A DNA stretch of 45,330 bases, taken from Thermoplasmatota archaeon. Its GTDB lineage: Archaea > Thermoplasmatota > JAKEGO01 > JANQNJ01. This document shows, piece after piece, positions 8,422-16,906 of this stretch; position 1 is the stretch's first letter; every line of letters begins with the position of its first letter. Under the pieces are notes generated by a model. It was not told the origin of the DNA and searched no databases. It worked only from the letters and a program-made list of their open reading frames with translations. Made by a program: the position numbers and the translations under genes. The stretch is from the NCBI GenBank assembly GCA_028279645.1, contig JANQNJ010000136.1, positions 1 to 45,330 of the forward strand. Direction: 5' to 3'.

Positions 8422-8648
8422 TGGGTCTGGCCCACCATCTATCAAGTGCGTTATCCGTCGCAGCGGAACGGGGCCGCAAGGCGGCCCGTTCCGCGAATTG
8501 TCGGCAAATGATCGAAGATCAACGGACGAACGACGACCCGCGCCGGGAAAACGCTTGCGGGAGAAGCCGTGCTGCCAATTTTACCAGATCGGCTTCTCCT
8601 TAGAGGAACCGCGGTTTCTCCACCCACGCTTCAAGAACGACTGACCCA
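8422..8648. ncRNA. Candidate structured RNA (family unidentified)
   Basis: Intergenic; nested inverted repeats: 8463-8494, 8509-8521, 8537-8561, 8560-8599, 8603-8620, with possible closing stems 8454-8458/8522-8526 and 8422-8427/8643-8648. A possible G-U pair favours the + strand weakly. Confidence 0.45.
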
Positions 8649-8690
8649 CCCAACGGTTGCTGGAATTGGGAAAATGTTTGCCGACCACGT

Positions 8691-9227
8691 CTACTCCGTC
8701 GCATTCGGTGGATAATAGACGATAACGGTAAGATCGTACGACAGCGCCGCCCCGGCGTAGCAGATGAGGTGGGCGTTGTAGGTCCCATAACCGAACCGTT
8801 TCGTGATATCCTGATCGTCGAGGAAGACCTCCTCGTGGCTGCCTGGATTGCCCGATGAGGCCTTTCCGCCGACGGCGCCGGTGACCTCCCTGTCGATATC
8901 CTCCAGGCCTCCGTTCCCGGAGCCGTTGCAGATCACCCAGACACCTATGGCGCCCTCGTCCACCGGGAACTCGTAATCGGCGGAATCGCCCACCCCTCCG
9001 AGGCCCACAAGAAGGAACCCGCTGTCCTCGAAGCGGACCTGGGTGGCGTTGCCGTAATCCGGTTCCGACGCGGGGTTCGGTTCGCCCGGTGTCCAGGGCC
9101 TCTTCTTGCCATCCTCGTCCCTGGAATAGGAAGAGGCGAACACCGCAACGGCGATGATGACGACGACGACCAGGACGAAGGTCAGGTTCTTGTTCTTCGT
9201 CAGGGTCGCCTGTAGTCCCCCTTTCAT
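8691..9227 (-). CDS. Secreted/membrane-anchored protein with one N-terminal TM; unknown function
   Basis: MKGGLQATLTKNKNLTFVLVVVVIIAVAVFASSYSRDEDG...; a TATA at 9251-9258 fits a leaderless start at 9227 rather than the longer ORF. Confidence 0.65.
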   Translation of the reverse strand: MKGGLQATLTKNKNLTFVLVVVVIIAVAVFASSYSRDEDGKKRPWTPGEPNPASEPDYGNATQVRFEDSGFLLVGLGGVGDSADYEFPVDEGAIGVWVICNGSGNGGLEDIDREVTGAVGGKASSGNPGSHEEVFLDDQDITKRFGYGTYNAHLICYAGAALSYDLTVIVYYPPNATE

Positions 9228-9250
9228 CTCCAAGATGATTGGACGGGAGG

Positions 9251-9258
9251 TATAAAAG
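9251..9258 (-). promoter_or_regulatory. TATA box for the leftward membrane protein
   Basis: Minus-strand CTTTTATA 24 nt before ATG at 9227. Confidence 0.45.
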
Positions 9259-9308
9259 CTTGGTCTATGGGCCGTCATTCGCTCATTTTCTCCACATATA
9301 GTGAAAAT

Positions 9309-9318
9309 CTTTTATATC
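9309..9318 (+). promoter_or_regulatory. TATA box for iorA
   Basis: gaaaaTCTTTTATATCC upstream of the TTG start at 9352. Confidence 0.5.
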
Positions 9319-9351
9319 CGGCCCCAATACACCAAATGACGGTGATCACCC

Positions 9352-11316
9352 TTGAAAGATGTACTTGGATTACCCGGTAGTAGCGTATTGCTTCTAGGGA
9401 ACGAGGCAGTGGCCAGAGGAGCGGCGGAAGCGGGAGTGGACATCGCCACCACGTATCCGGGAACCCCCTCGTCCGAGATCGGGACGACGTTCGGCCATAT
9501 CGGCAAGGAGCTCGGGATCTACTTCGAGTACTCCACCAACGAGAAGGTGGCGCTCGAGGTGGCCGCAGGCGCATCCATCGCGGGAATGCGTTCGCTCGCG
9601 TTCATGAAGCACGTGGGCCTCAATGTCGCCGCCGACGCCTTCGTCACCCTGATCACTATGGGCGTTCGGGGCGGAATGATCATTCTCTCGGCAGATGATC
9701 CCGCCGCACACAGCTCCCAGAACGAGCAGGACAACAGGTTCTACGCACTGCTGGCCAACGTTCCTATGCTCGAGCCAGCCACGCCGCAGGAGGCAAAGGA
9801 GATGGTCCGCATCGGCTTCGACCTGTCCGAGGAGCTGGAGATACCGTTCCTTCTGAGGACCACCACACGGCTGAACCATGTCCGTGGACCTGTGGAGCTC
9901 AAGGAGCTCGGTCCCAGAAGGGAGCCGAAGGAGTTCGAGCGCGACCCGTTCAGGTTCGTCACCGTTCCGCTCGTTGCCCGACTTCGGCATCCATGGCTAC
10001 TGGAAACGGAGAAGAAGGCCAGGGAGATGTCAGAATCATCGGAGTTCAACTTCTTTCAAGACTTCGAGGGCGACGCGCCCGATGGCAAGAAGGTCCTAAT
10101 AATCACATCCGGCGTATCGTACAACTACGTCGTGGACGTCCTTCCGGAGATGGGCATCGCCGCGAAGGTGCTCAAGATCGGAATGACCCACCCGCTCCCC
10201 GAGAGGATGATCGGGGACGCCCTTGCCGAGACCGATACTGCGATCATCGTGGAGGAGCTGGAACCTTACATGGAGGTCCAGGTCCGCGACATCGCCCAGC
10301 GCAGGGGTCTCACTCTGGAGATCCACGGCAAGGCGCAGGAGCTATTCCCGAGGATCCTCGAGTTCAATCCCGACGTTGTCAAACAGGGCATCGTCGACGC
10401 TCTTGAACTGAAGCTCGCACTCACGAAGTCCTATCCCTCCGAGGTCAAGGCGCCCTCGAGGCCGCCTAACCTCTGTCCCGGATGTCCTCACAGGGCCAGT
10501 TTCTATGCCGCCAAGACGGCGTGCAACGATTCAGCTGTCTACGCCATGGACATCGGCTGCTACACCCTCGGACTTCTACCCCCGCTCAGGGTCGCCGACA
10601 CCGAGGTCTGCATGGGCTCCAGCGTTGGTGTTGCCGGTGGACTGTCCAAGGCCACGGGCCAGAAGGTGATCTCCTTCATCGGCGATTCCACCTTCTTCCA
10701 CAGCGGAATACCGGCTCTCATCAACGCGCTTCACAACAAGCACGATTTCGTACTGGCCATCCTTGACAACCGGACCACGGCCATGACCGGCCATCAATCG
10801 CATCCAGGCATCCCGCTCGACGGCATGGGCGACCCCGCTCCATCACTGGACATCGCCGATCTCGTCCGCGGCCTTGGCATCGACTTCGTCGAGGTCGTCG
10901 ATCCGTACGAGCTAGAGCCGACCACCGACACCTTCAAGCGTGCCTTCGAGCACGAAGGGATCGCTGTCGTCATCGCAAGGCAGACATGCGCCCTTCTCCT
11001 GGACAAGGCCGCAAGAAAAACGCCCGAAGGAATCATCCCCTACTTCATCGACCAGGACGAGTGCAGGAAGTGCCGGATGTGCGTAGGCAAGTTCGGCTGC
11101 ATCGCCCTCTACGTCGAGGGCGAAGACATCATGATCAACCAGCAGCTCTGCGACGGATGCGGCGTCTGCTCCCAGGTCTGTCCGTTCGGAGCGATCAAAC
11201 GGACCTGCGGCTGCCCCGACGGGCCCTGCGGCGTCCATTACGACGAGCCATCCGGCGAAGATGAATGCACGGAGCCGCTGTGCGAGGTCGCAGAAGGAAA
11301 GGAGGTGGCAGAATGA
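9352..11316 (+). CDS. iorA: Indolepyruvate ferredoxin oxidoreductase, alpha subunit
   Basis: Full-length TPP-binding architecture: TTYPGTPSSEIG, LCPGCPHRASFYAAK, GDSTFFHSGIPALINA, C-terminal ferredoxin CRKCRMCVGKFGC / CDGCGVCSQVCPFGAI. Confidence 0.95.
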   Translation: MKDVLGLPGSSVLLLGNEAVARGAAEAGVDIATTYPGTPSSEIGTTFGHIGKELGIYFEYSTNEKVALEVAAGASIAGMRSLAFMKHVGLNVAADAFVTLITMGVRGGMIILSADDPAAHSSQNEQDNRFYALLANVPMLEPATPQEAKEMVRIGFDLSEELEIPFLLRTTTRLNHVRGPVELKELGPRREPKEFERDPFRFVTVPLVARLRHPWLLETEKKAREMSESSEFNFFQDFEGDAPDGKKVLIITSGVSYNYVVDVLPEMGIAAKVLKIGMTHPLPERMIGDALAETDTAIIVEELEPYMEVQVRDIAQRRGLTLEIHGKAQELFPRILEFNPDVVKQGIVDALELKLALTKSYPSEVKAPSRPPNLCPGCPHRASFYAAKTACNDSAVYAMDIGCYTLGLLPPLRVADTEVCMGSSVGVAGGLSKATGQKVISFIGDSTFFHSGIPALINALHNKHDFVLAILDNRTTAMTGHQSHPGIPLDGMGDPAPSLDIADLVRGLGIDFVEVVDPYELEPTTDTFKRAFEHEGIAVVIARQTCALLLDKAARKTPEGIIPYFIDQDECRKCRMCVGKFGCIALYVEGEDIMINQQLCDGCGVCSQVCPFGAIKRTCGCPDGPCGVHYDEPSGEDECTEPLCEVAEGKEVAE

Positions 11317-11918
11317 GCGACGACCAGTCCATCAACATCATGTTCATCGGCGTCGGAGGTCAGGGGATCCTGACCGCTTCGACCATCCTCGGCCACGCTG
11401 CCCTGGCCCACGGCACCAAGGTCGCCATGAGCGAGGTCCACGGCATGGCCCAGAGAGGCGGCTCGGTCACAGCCAACATCCGCATGGGCGATGTACACAG
11501 CCCTCTCATACCCGCCGGAGAGACCGACATCCTACTATCCTTCGAACCGGTGGAGACCCTCCGGGTCCTGGAGTACACATCGGACAAGACCCTGGTCATC
11601 ATGAACGACGAACCGATCTACCCGTTCACCGTCTCCCTCGGCCAGGAGCCATACCCGTCCATGGACGAGATCAAGGCCGAGATCGAGAGGCATGCAGGCG
11701 GACTGATCTCCTTCAACGCACTGGATATCGCCAAGGAAGCTGGCAACTCGTTGACGGTGAACGTCGCGATGCTCGGTGCTTTGGCGGCTACCGATAAGCT
11801 ACCCTTCGATGTGGAACATCTGAGGAAAGTGATATCGGAGCGGGTGCCCGAACGGTTCATCGACGTCAATCTGAAGGCGTTCGACATGGTGCTTGAGAAG
11901 GTGAAGGGCGAGCTGTAG
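11313..11918 (+). CDS. iorB: Indolepyruvate ferredoxin oxidoreductase, beta subunit
   Basis: MSDDQSINIMFIGVGGQGILTASTILGHAALAHGTKVAMSEVHGMAQRGGSV; ATGA overlap with the iorA stop; preceded by AAGGAGGTG. Confidence 0.94.
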   Translation: MSDDQSINIMFIGVGGQGILTASTILGHAALAHGTKVAMSEVHGMAQRGGSVTANIRMGDVHSPLIPAGETDILLSFEPVETLRVLEYTSDKTLVIMNDEPIYPFTVSLGQEPYPSMDEIKAEIERHAGGLISFNALDIAKEAGNSLTVNVAMLGALAATDKLPFDVEHLRKVISERVPERFIDVNLKAFDMVLEKVKGEL

Positions 11919-11995
11919 ACCGATCTATCCTCATATGTCACAGTAGACCAAGGATTTCCTAAAGACTAAATAACCTTGTCAACCATTTCCATACC

Positions 11996-13531
11996 ATGGG
12001 GGATAGATATCAGAGGTATGTCAGTCTGATCATCACGATGCTGATCATATTCACTCTTATCCCGGTACAGGTGGGAGAAGGCGACGGGATCCCGGCTGCA
12101 ACATATGAGGTATACTCATCGCTTCGAGAGAACAGACAGCTTGCCTACGTCACCGTCAACGACGATCATCAGGTGATGGATCTCTTTTTGAACGTTGTCT
12201 CGTTACGACCAAATGAAACGGTCACGATACTGATACCGTTGATCACCCGTCCAATGTCGGTGAACGGGAAGCAGACAACGGATGAGGATTTCACCGATGC
12301 AAGATCGTTCGACCGGATCCGGGAAACCGCTCACAGGCAAGGGGCGGGGGCGGAAAGGTTCAAAGACACCTTTATCAACAGTGGAGCCGGAGTCGCTATT
12401 GCGAACCTGGGAAGTGCCGCCGCCTCACTTTATGTATGGGCCAGTTCCTTTGGCTTGGGAGCTTCAATTTCTTCTGATGAAAGATCGATCTATGAGAGCT
12501 ATACTTTCAATAGCATGACCGTTGACCTGCACAACCTCGATTCCGATCTCTCTGTGGCCGAGTTCTTCGCTGATCTCAACCTTACAGGGTCGCCTGAAGT
12601 ACAATCAGCCGTGAACGAATACCGCCAATACAATGTAGCTGTCGTGAACGTTACAACGACCTTCCCCGTCGAGGATCAAGAGGTCTGGGAGTCCGCTCCG
12701 AAGACCATCAATTCCCTTGAGAAGTTCTCGATGTCACATCCGAGATTGACATTATACGAGAGGATGGATTATCTCAATAACATCGAGCTCAACATGATCT
12801 TTAACTCCTTCAAGGACGAGACCGGTTTGAGGTCGAGTGAAGCCTTATCTCACTTCAGTGAACTGGTATCCGCGATCTACGGCGTCGGTAAGATGAACGG
12901 ATATTCCCTTCGTTTCAAACTCCCGCTCGATAGCGGAAGTGCTTTCTTCCCGCTTGGTACCAGTCCTGCATGGCGCGGAATGGGCAATGTCAAGGTGATC
13001 TTCGAGTGTGACAAGGACGAATATCTCGATTTCAATGACGATGCTGAACCCGGAGAGGCCTTCTTCGACGGCCGACATTACTATTACTGGGATTTCGTCG
13101 ACGAGAGCCCGGACTTCGATCTAGAGGGCGAGGTCAAGGACGGCGGCTTCGATCTGACGATGGCAAGATGGGGGGCTAAAGGAAGGGGCATTCTATACCA
13201 CCTCCAGTTCGTTGCCTATATCACCCCATTCATTCTCCAATTTCTTCTATGTTATATCTTCATCCGTTCGCAGGTCCCCAAGATGATATACTGGACCAAT
13301 TTCAAGAAAAGGGAGTTACTTCTCTACGCCGTCGTTCTGAGCATTTTCAGTTTCATAGCATCGATCTGGGGCACGTTCATTACCCTCCATTATTACCTTC
13401 GTACAAAGCGAAGACATTATGATCAACAGATCAAATGGCGCAGAGATCAACGGAAGATGGCACGAAGGAATCGGCCCAAGGGAAAGTATGTTATCAAGAA
13501 GAGATCAATGGATTCGGGCCCAAAGGACTGA
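11996..13531 (+). CDS. Secreted/membrane protein of unknown family, copy 1 of a tandem paralogous pair
   Basis: MGDRYQRYVSLIITMLIIFTLI signal; SSLRENRQLAYVTVNDDHQVMDLFLNVVSLRPNETVTILIPLITRP; C-terminal TM segments and basic tail. Confidence 0.75.
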   Translation: MGDRYQRYVSLIITMLIIFTLIPVQVGEGDGIPAATYEVYSSLRENRQLAYVTVNDDHQVMDLFLNVVSLRPNETVTILIPLITRPMSVNGKQTTDEDFTDARSFDRIRETAHRQGAGAERFKDTFINSGAGVAIANLGSAAASLYVWASSFGLGASISSDERSIYESYTFNSMTVDLHNLDSDLSVAEFFADLNLTGSPEVQSAVNEYRQYNVAVVNVTTTFPVEDQEVWESAPKTINSLEKFSMSHPRLTLYERMDYLNNIELNMIFNSFKDETGLRSSEALSHFSELVSAIYGVGKMNGYSLRFKLPLDSGSAFFPLGTSPAWRGMGNVKVIFECDKDEYLDFNDDAEPGEAFFDGRHYYYWDFVDESPDFDLEGEVKDGGFDLTMARWGAKGRGILYHLQFVAYITPFILQFLLCYIFIRSQVPKMIYWTNFKKRELLLYAVVLSIFSFIASIWGTFITLHYYLRTKRRHYDQQIKWRRDQRKMARRNRPKGKYVIKKRSMDSGPKD

Positions 13532-13594
13532 ATCCAGATTTCTAGAGACCAACCCTCGAAAAGACTTAATACCCTCGTTGAACATATTCCTATT

Positions 13595-15631
13595 ATGGGA
13601 GAGAGATTCCAGAGGTATGTCACTTTATTATTTCTTTTTCTGATCGTTCTCACGGTGGCCATGCCGAACGTCGGCATGTCCGACGGCGCCCCGATGGTCC
13701 CAAAAGAGATGCATTCCTCGCTCAGGGAGAACAGACAGCTCGCTTACATACGGATGATCGAGGGCTATCAGGTCATGGACCTGTTCATCAACGTTGCTAG
13801 CCTTGAGCCGCACCAGAACGTAACTATACTGATACCGCTTCGCACGCGTCCCGAGGTCGTCCTCGGCGAGAACATGACCGACAGGGAGTTCCGACAGGGT
13901 CATGAGATCCCCGAGATCAAGGACAAATTACATAAACAGCACAATGCCGCAGGCGAGATCGCCGAGAAGTTGAAGTATCCAGCTGGGACCCTGGCATGGA
14001 ACGCCCTCGGCGGGTTAGGTTTGTGTGGCGGGCTAGGTTTGTTGTACGTCTGGGCATCGAGCTTCGCATCCGGAAGCGCTGACGATTGGAGTCACTTCCG
14101 CTTCGAAGGGATGACCGTGGATCTTCGGACCTACAATGATACCAGCAAGGTCGGGGAGTTCTATTCCGACCTCGGACTGGACGCTCCAGAGTCCGTAACT
14201 CGAACGATCTCCAAATACGGTAACCACTCGTTCGCCCTTGTCAACATCACCACTGAATGGCCCGTTCAAGATGGGGCCGGCTGGTATGGACGCCACGGTC
14301 AGTGGGAAGAGTGGGAGAACGCCACTGAAACACGCAAGATGATCATGGATTATGTGAACGATCATCCTGTTACTGATTTCTATGATGGATACTACGTCGA
14401 TTGGGATAGGGAGCTTCAGGATATCCGGGAGATGTTCGAGCTGGAGACCGGAACCGATTACGTGAGCAGTGACGAGATCAACACAGTACTTCGTGCAGCC
14501 TACGGTCTCGGCACCGTTAACGGCTACCGTTTGCGGTTCCTCCTCCCGTTGCAGAAGGGCAAGGCTTACTTTCCTCTAGGCACTTCAATGGCATGGGAGG
14601 GCCAGGGTCAGGTGGAGGTCATCTTCGAATGCCCCGATGACATGGAGCTCGATCTCAACGAGGATTCTGACCAGGCCTACATGGATGACAACCGATACTA
14701 CATCTTCAACTACGATGGAGAACGGCCAGATCACGACCTCGTCGGAGAATATCGGAAGGAGAAGCTCGGCTCGAAGTGGGATCAGTTCAAGGCAAATGTC
14801 AACGAGGTCGCTTATGATGGATCGTTCGTAATCGCCTTCGTTCTGGTCTATTCGTTATACGTCCCGTTGATCTACAGGATAGTGCTCCATCTATTCAAGA
14901 GATATGAGATATATCCGAAGAATCGTAAGCATCGCGCTATCAAGACCACGGCGCAGTTGATACTACTCGGATACCTCATACCGATCTGGATACTTCTTCT
15001 CTGGAAGGCTAGTAAATGGAAGCGAATGAGATACAATATGGAAAGGAACCGGTACATTCGGAAGTGGTATTCTGGCGAATACCCTGAATATGTTGAACTC
15101 TACCAGAGGGAAGAACGGAGGGCGAAGAGGGAGGGACGTACAACCTTTGTTCCACCACCAGGGCCATTATTTGGACCACGCCCTCGACGTGTGTATCAAG
15201 CACCATTGAAAGAACAACTTGCTCGATATTGGGATCATAGAGAGATCCTGTTCGTGCTTAGCGCAACCGCCTTGGGCTCCATAATCCTCGCTACCGTCCA
15301 TATCGTGGTGGAACTTAATTCGATCTCGTATCTCGCTCTCCCATTGACGGTGGCTTTCATCGCGCTTGCGACCATCGCAAGGGCCAGGGAACGAATCTAT
15401 CCTGGAAAGAGAAGGAATGCCGATGGTGCCGAGATCCTGATCTATTGTATGCTCTTCATTGCCGGCATCGCCGTGATGTGGTTAATTCTGTTCTTTGGCT
15501 GGCACGAGTGGATGCCGAACTTCGTCGCTCTCCTCGTACCGACATGGATAACGTTCACTGCTTACGAGATCATGACCTACTATAATGTGATAGATTTGCT
15601 GAAGAAGGAGAGACGTGTCGATTGGAGATAG
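13595..15631 (+). CDS. Secreted/membrane protein of unknown family, copy 2, with additional C-terminal TM region
   Basis: MGERFQRYVTLLFLFLIVLTV; HSSLRENRQLAYIRMIEGYQVMDLFINVASLEPHQNVTILIPLRTRP aligns with copy 1; shared AYGLGTVNGYRLRFLLPL...KAYFPLGTSMAWEGQGQVEVIFECPDD. Confidence 0.78.
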   Translation: MGERFQRYVTLLFLFLIVLTVAMPNVGMSDGAPMVPKEMHSSLRENRQLAYIRMIEGYQVMDLFINVASLEPHQNVTILIPLRTRPEVVLGENMTDREFRQGHEIPEIKDKLHKQHNAAGEIAEKLKYPAGTLAWNALGGLGLCGGLGLLYVWASSFASGSADDWSHFRFEGMTVDLRTYNDTSKVGEFYSDLGLDAPESVTRTISKYGNHSFALVNITTEWPVQDGAGWYGRHGQWEEWENATETRKMIMDYVNDHPVTDFYDGYYVDWDRELQDIREMFELETGTDYVSSDEINTVLRAAYGLGTVNGYRLRFLLPLQKGKAYFPLGTSMAWEGQGQVEVIFECPDDMELDLNEDSDQAYMDDNRYYIFNYDGERPDHDLVGEYRKEKLGSKWDQFKANVNEVAYDGSFVIAFVLVYSLYVPLIYRIVLHLFKRYEIYPKNRKHRAIKTTAQLILLGYLIPIWILLLWKASKWKRMRYNMERNRYIRKWYSGEYPEYVELYQREERRAKREGRTTFVPPPGPLFGPRPRRVYQAPLKEQLARYWDHREILFVLSATALGSIILATVHIVVELNSISYLALPLTVAFIALATIARARERIYPGKRRNADGAEILIYCMLFIAGIAVMWLILFFGWHEWMPNFVALLVPTWITFTAYEIMTYYNVIDLLKKERRVDWR

Positions 15632-15633
15632 CT

Positions 15634-16776
15634 CTACTCCCCCATCCCCTCGATCTCCTTCAGCTCGTGAAGCAGCTTCTTCTCCTTCCGCGAGAGCTTC
15701 TTGGGCATCTTGAGATCTACCTCGACGAACATGTCCCCTCTGAGGTCTGACCTGCCCATTCTCGGCATCCCCTGACCTCTCATCCTGAAGATCTGCCCGG
15801 GAGCGGTTCCTGCAGGGACCTTGAGCTTCGCCTTGCCGTCAAGTGTCGGCACCCTTATCTCCGTGCCAAGAACAAGGTCGGGATAACCGACAACGGCGTG
15901 CTGCTTTAAATGCGGACCCTCTCTCGTGAACTTCGGATGGTCCTTGACGTGGACGACGACGTAGAGGTCTCCTGGCCGTCCTCTTCCACCGCCTCCAACG
16001 GCCGACGCGGCCTCCCCTTCCCCGTGGAGGCGGAGGTGCACTCCGTCGTCTACGCCCTTCGGTATCTTCACTTTAAGATGAGCCGTCTTCCGGACAAGTC
16101 CAGAGCCCGAACATTCCTTGCAGCGGTGCTCGATGAACGACCCTGACCCTCTGCATCTGGGGCAGGTGGACACCGATACAATCTGGCCGAACGGGGTCCT
16201 CTGCTCCCTTCTGGCCTGGCCGTGGCCGCCGCAATCGGGGCAGGTCTTGGGGGGGTGGCCGGGCTCCGCTCCGGAACCGCTGCATTTCTCGCAGCGAACA
16301 TGTCGCGGGACCTCGATCTCCTTCTCGAGGCCGGTGGCCGCCTCATTGAGGTCGACCTCCATGTGGAATCGGATGTCGTTGCCTCTCGGCTCTCGGACCC
16401 TGCCCCGGCCCCCCATGCCGGAGAAGCCGAAGGCGCTGAAGATCGAATCGAGGTTGGAGAAGAACGATGAACCCCGGAACAGGTCCTCGAAGTCGCCGTA
16501 ATGGCTGAAGTCGTTCCACGAGAACTCTCCGCCGCCGAAGGCTCCTGAGACGCCGGCATGGCCGTACTGGTCGTACATCTTTCTCTTGTCGTCGTCGGCG
16601 AGGACCTCGTACGCCTCGGAGATCTCCTTGAAGCGTTCCTCGGCCGCCTTCTGATCGTCCTTGTTCAGGTCGGGGTGGTGTTTTCGCGCGAGCCTGCGGT
16701 AGGCCTTCTTGATCTCTGCTGGTTCGGCGCCCTTCTCGACCTCGAGCACCTCGTAGTAGTCGCGTTTGTCGGTCGT
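15634..16776 (-). CDS. dnaJ: Chaperone DnaJ; frame extends to an apparent ACG start (ORF-track GTG start is at 16749)
   Basis: J domain (T)[40 protein letters not shown] with HPD; four CxxCxGxG zinc motifs; C-terminal domain. Confidence 0.94.
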   Translation of the reverse strand, partial: TTDKRDYYEVLEVEKGAEPAEIKKAYRRLARKHHPDLNKDDQKAAEERFKEISEAYEVLADDDKRKMYDQYGHAGVSGAFGGGEFSWNDFSHYGDFEDLFRGSSFFSNLDSIFSAFGFSGMGGRGRVREPRGNDIRFHMEVDLNEAATGLEKEIEVPRHVRCEKCSGSGAEPGHPPKTCPDCGGHGQARREQRTPFGQIVSVSTCPRCRGSGSFIEHRCKECSGSGLVRKTAHLKVKIPKGVDDGVHLRLHGEGEAASAVGGGGRGRPGDLYVVVHVKDHPKFTREGPHLKQHAVVGYPDLVLGTEIRVPTLDGKAKLKVPAGTAPGQIFRMRGQGMPRMGRSDLRGDMFVEVDLKMPKKLSRKEKKLLHELKEIEGMGE

Positions 16777-16848
16777 GGTATTACCGCCCGCTCGCTATGA
16801 GTGCCCAGCGAAGCTGGGACATATTATCATCCTGATATTGAAATGGGA

Positions 16849-16874
16849 GCGGACCGGGTCGAACGCCGGTCCGC
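16849..16874 (-). other. Perfect 9-bp inverted repeat just 3' of dnaK (hairpin)
   Basis: GCGGACCGG-GTCGAACG-CCGGTCCGC. Confidence 0.6.
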
Positions 16875-16906
16875 GCATTCAGTTATCACAGCCGATCCAA
16901 GAGCGT

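Noticed and set aside
8412-8603. 63-aa ORF in the structured intergenic region
   Set aside because: Runs through several strong inverted repeats, no clear SD, no recognisable protein motif; more likely non-coding.
8422-8648. Assignment of the structured region to RNase P RNA or SRP RNA
   Set aside because: Expected conserved motifs were not found on either strand, so I left it unidentified; an Rfam scan is needed.
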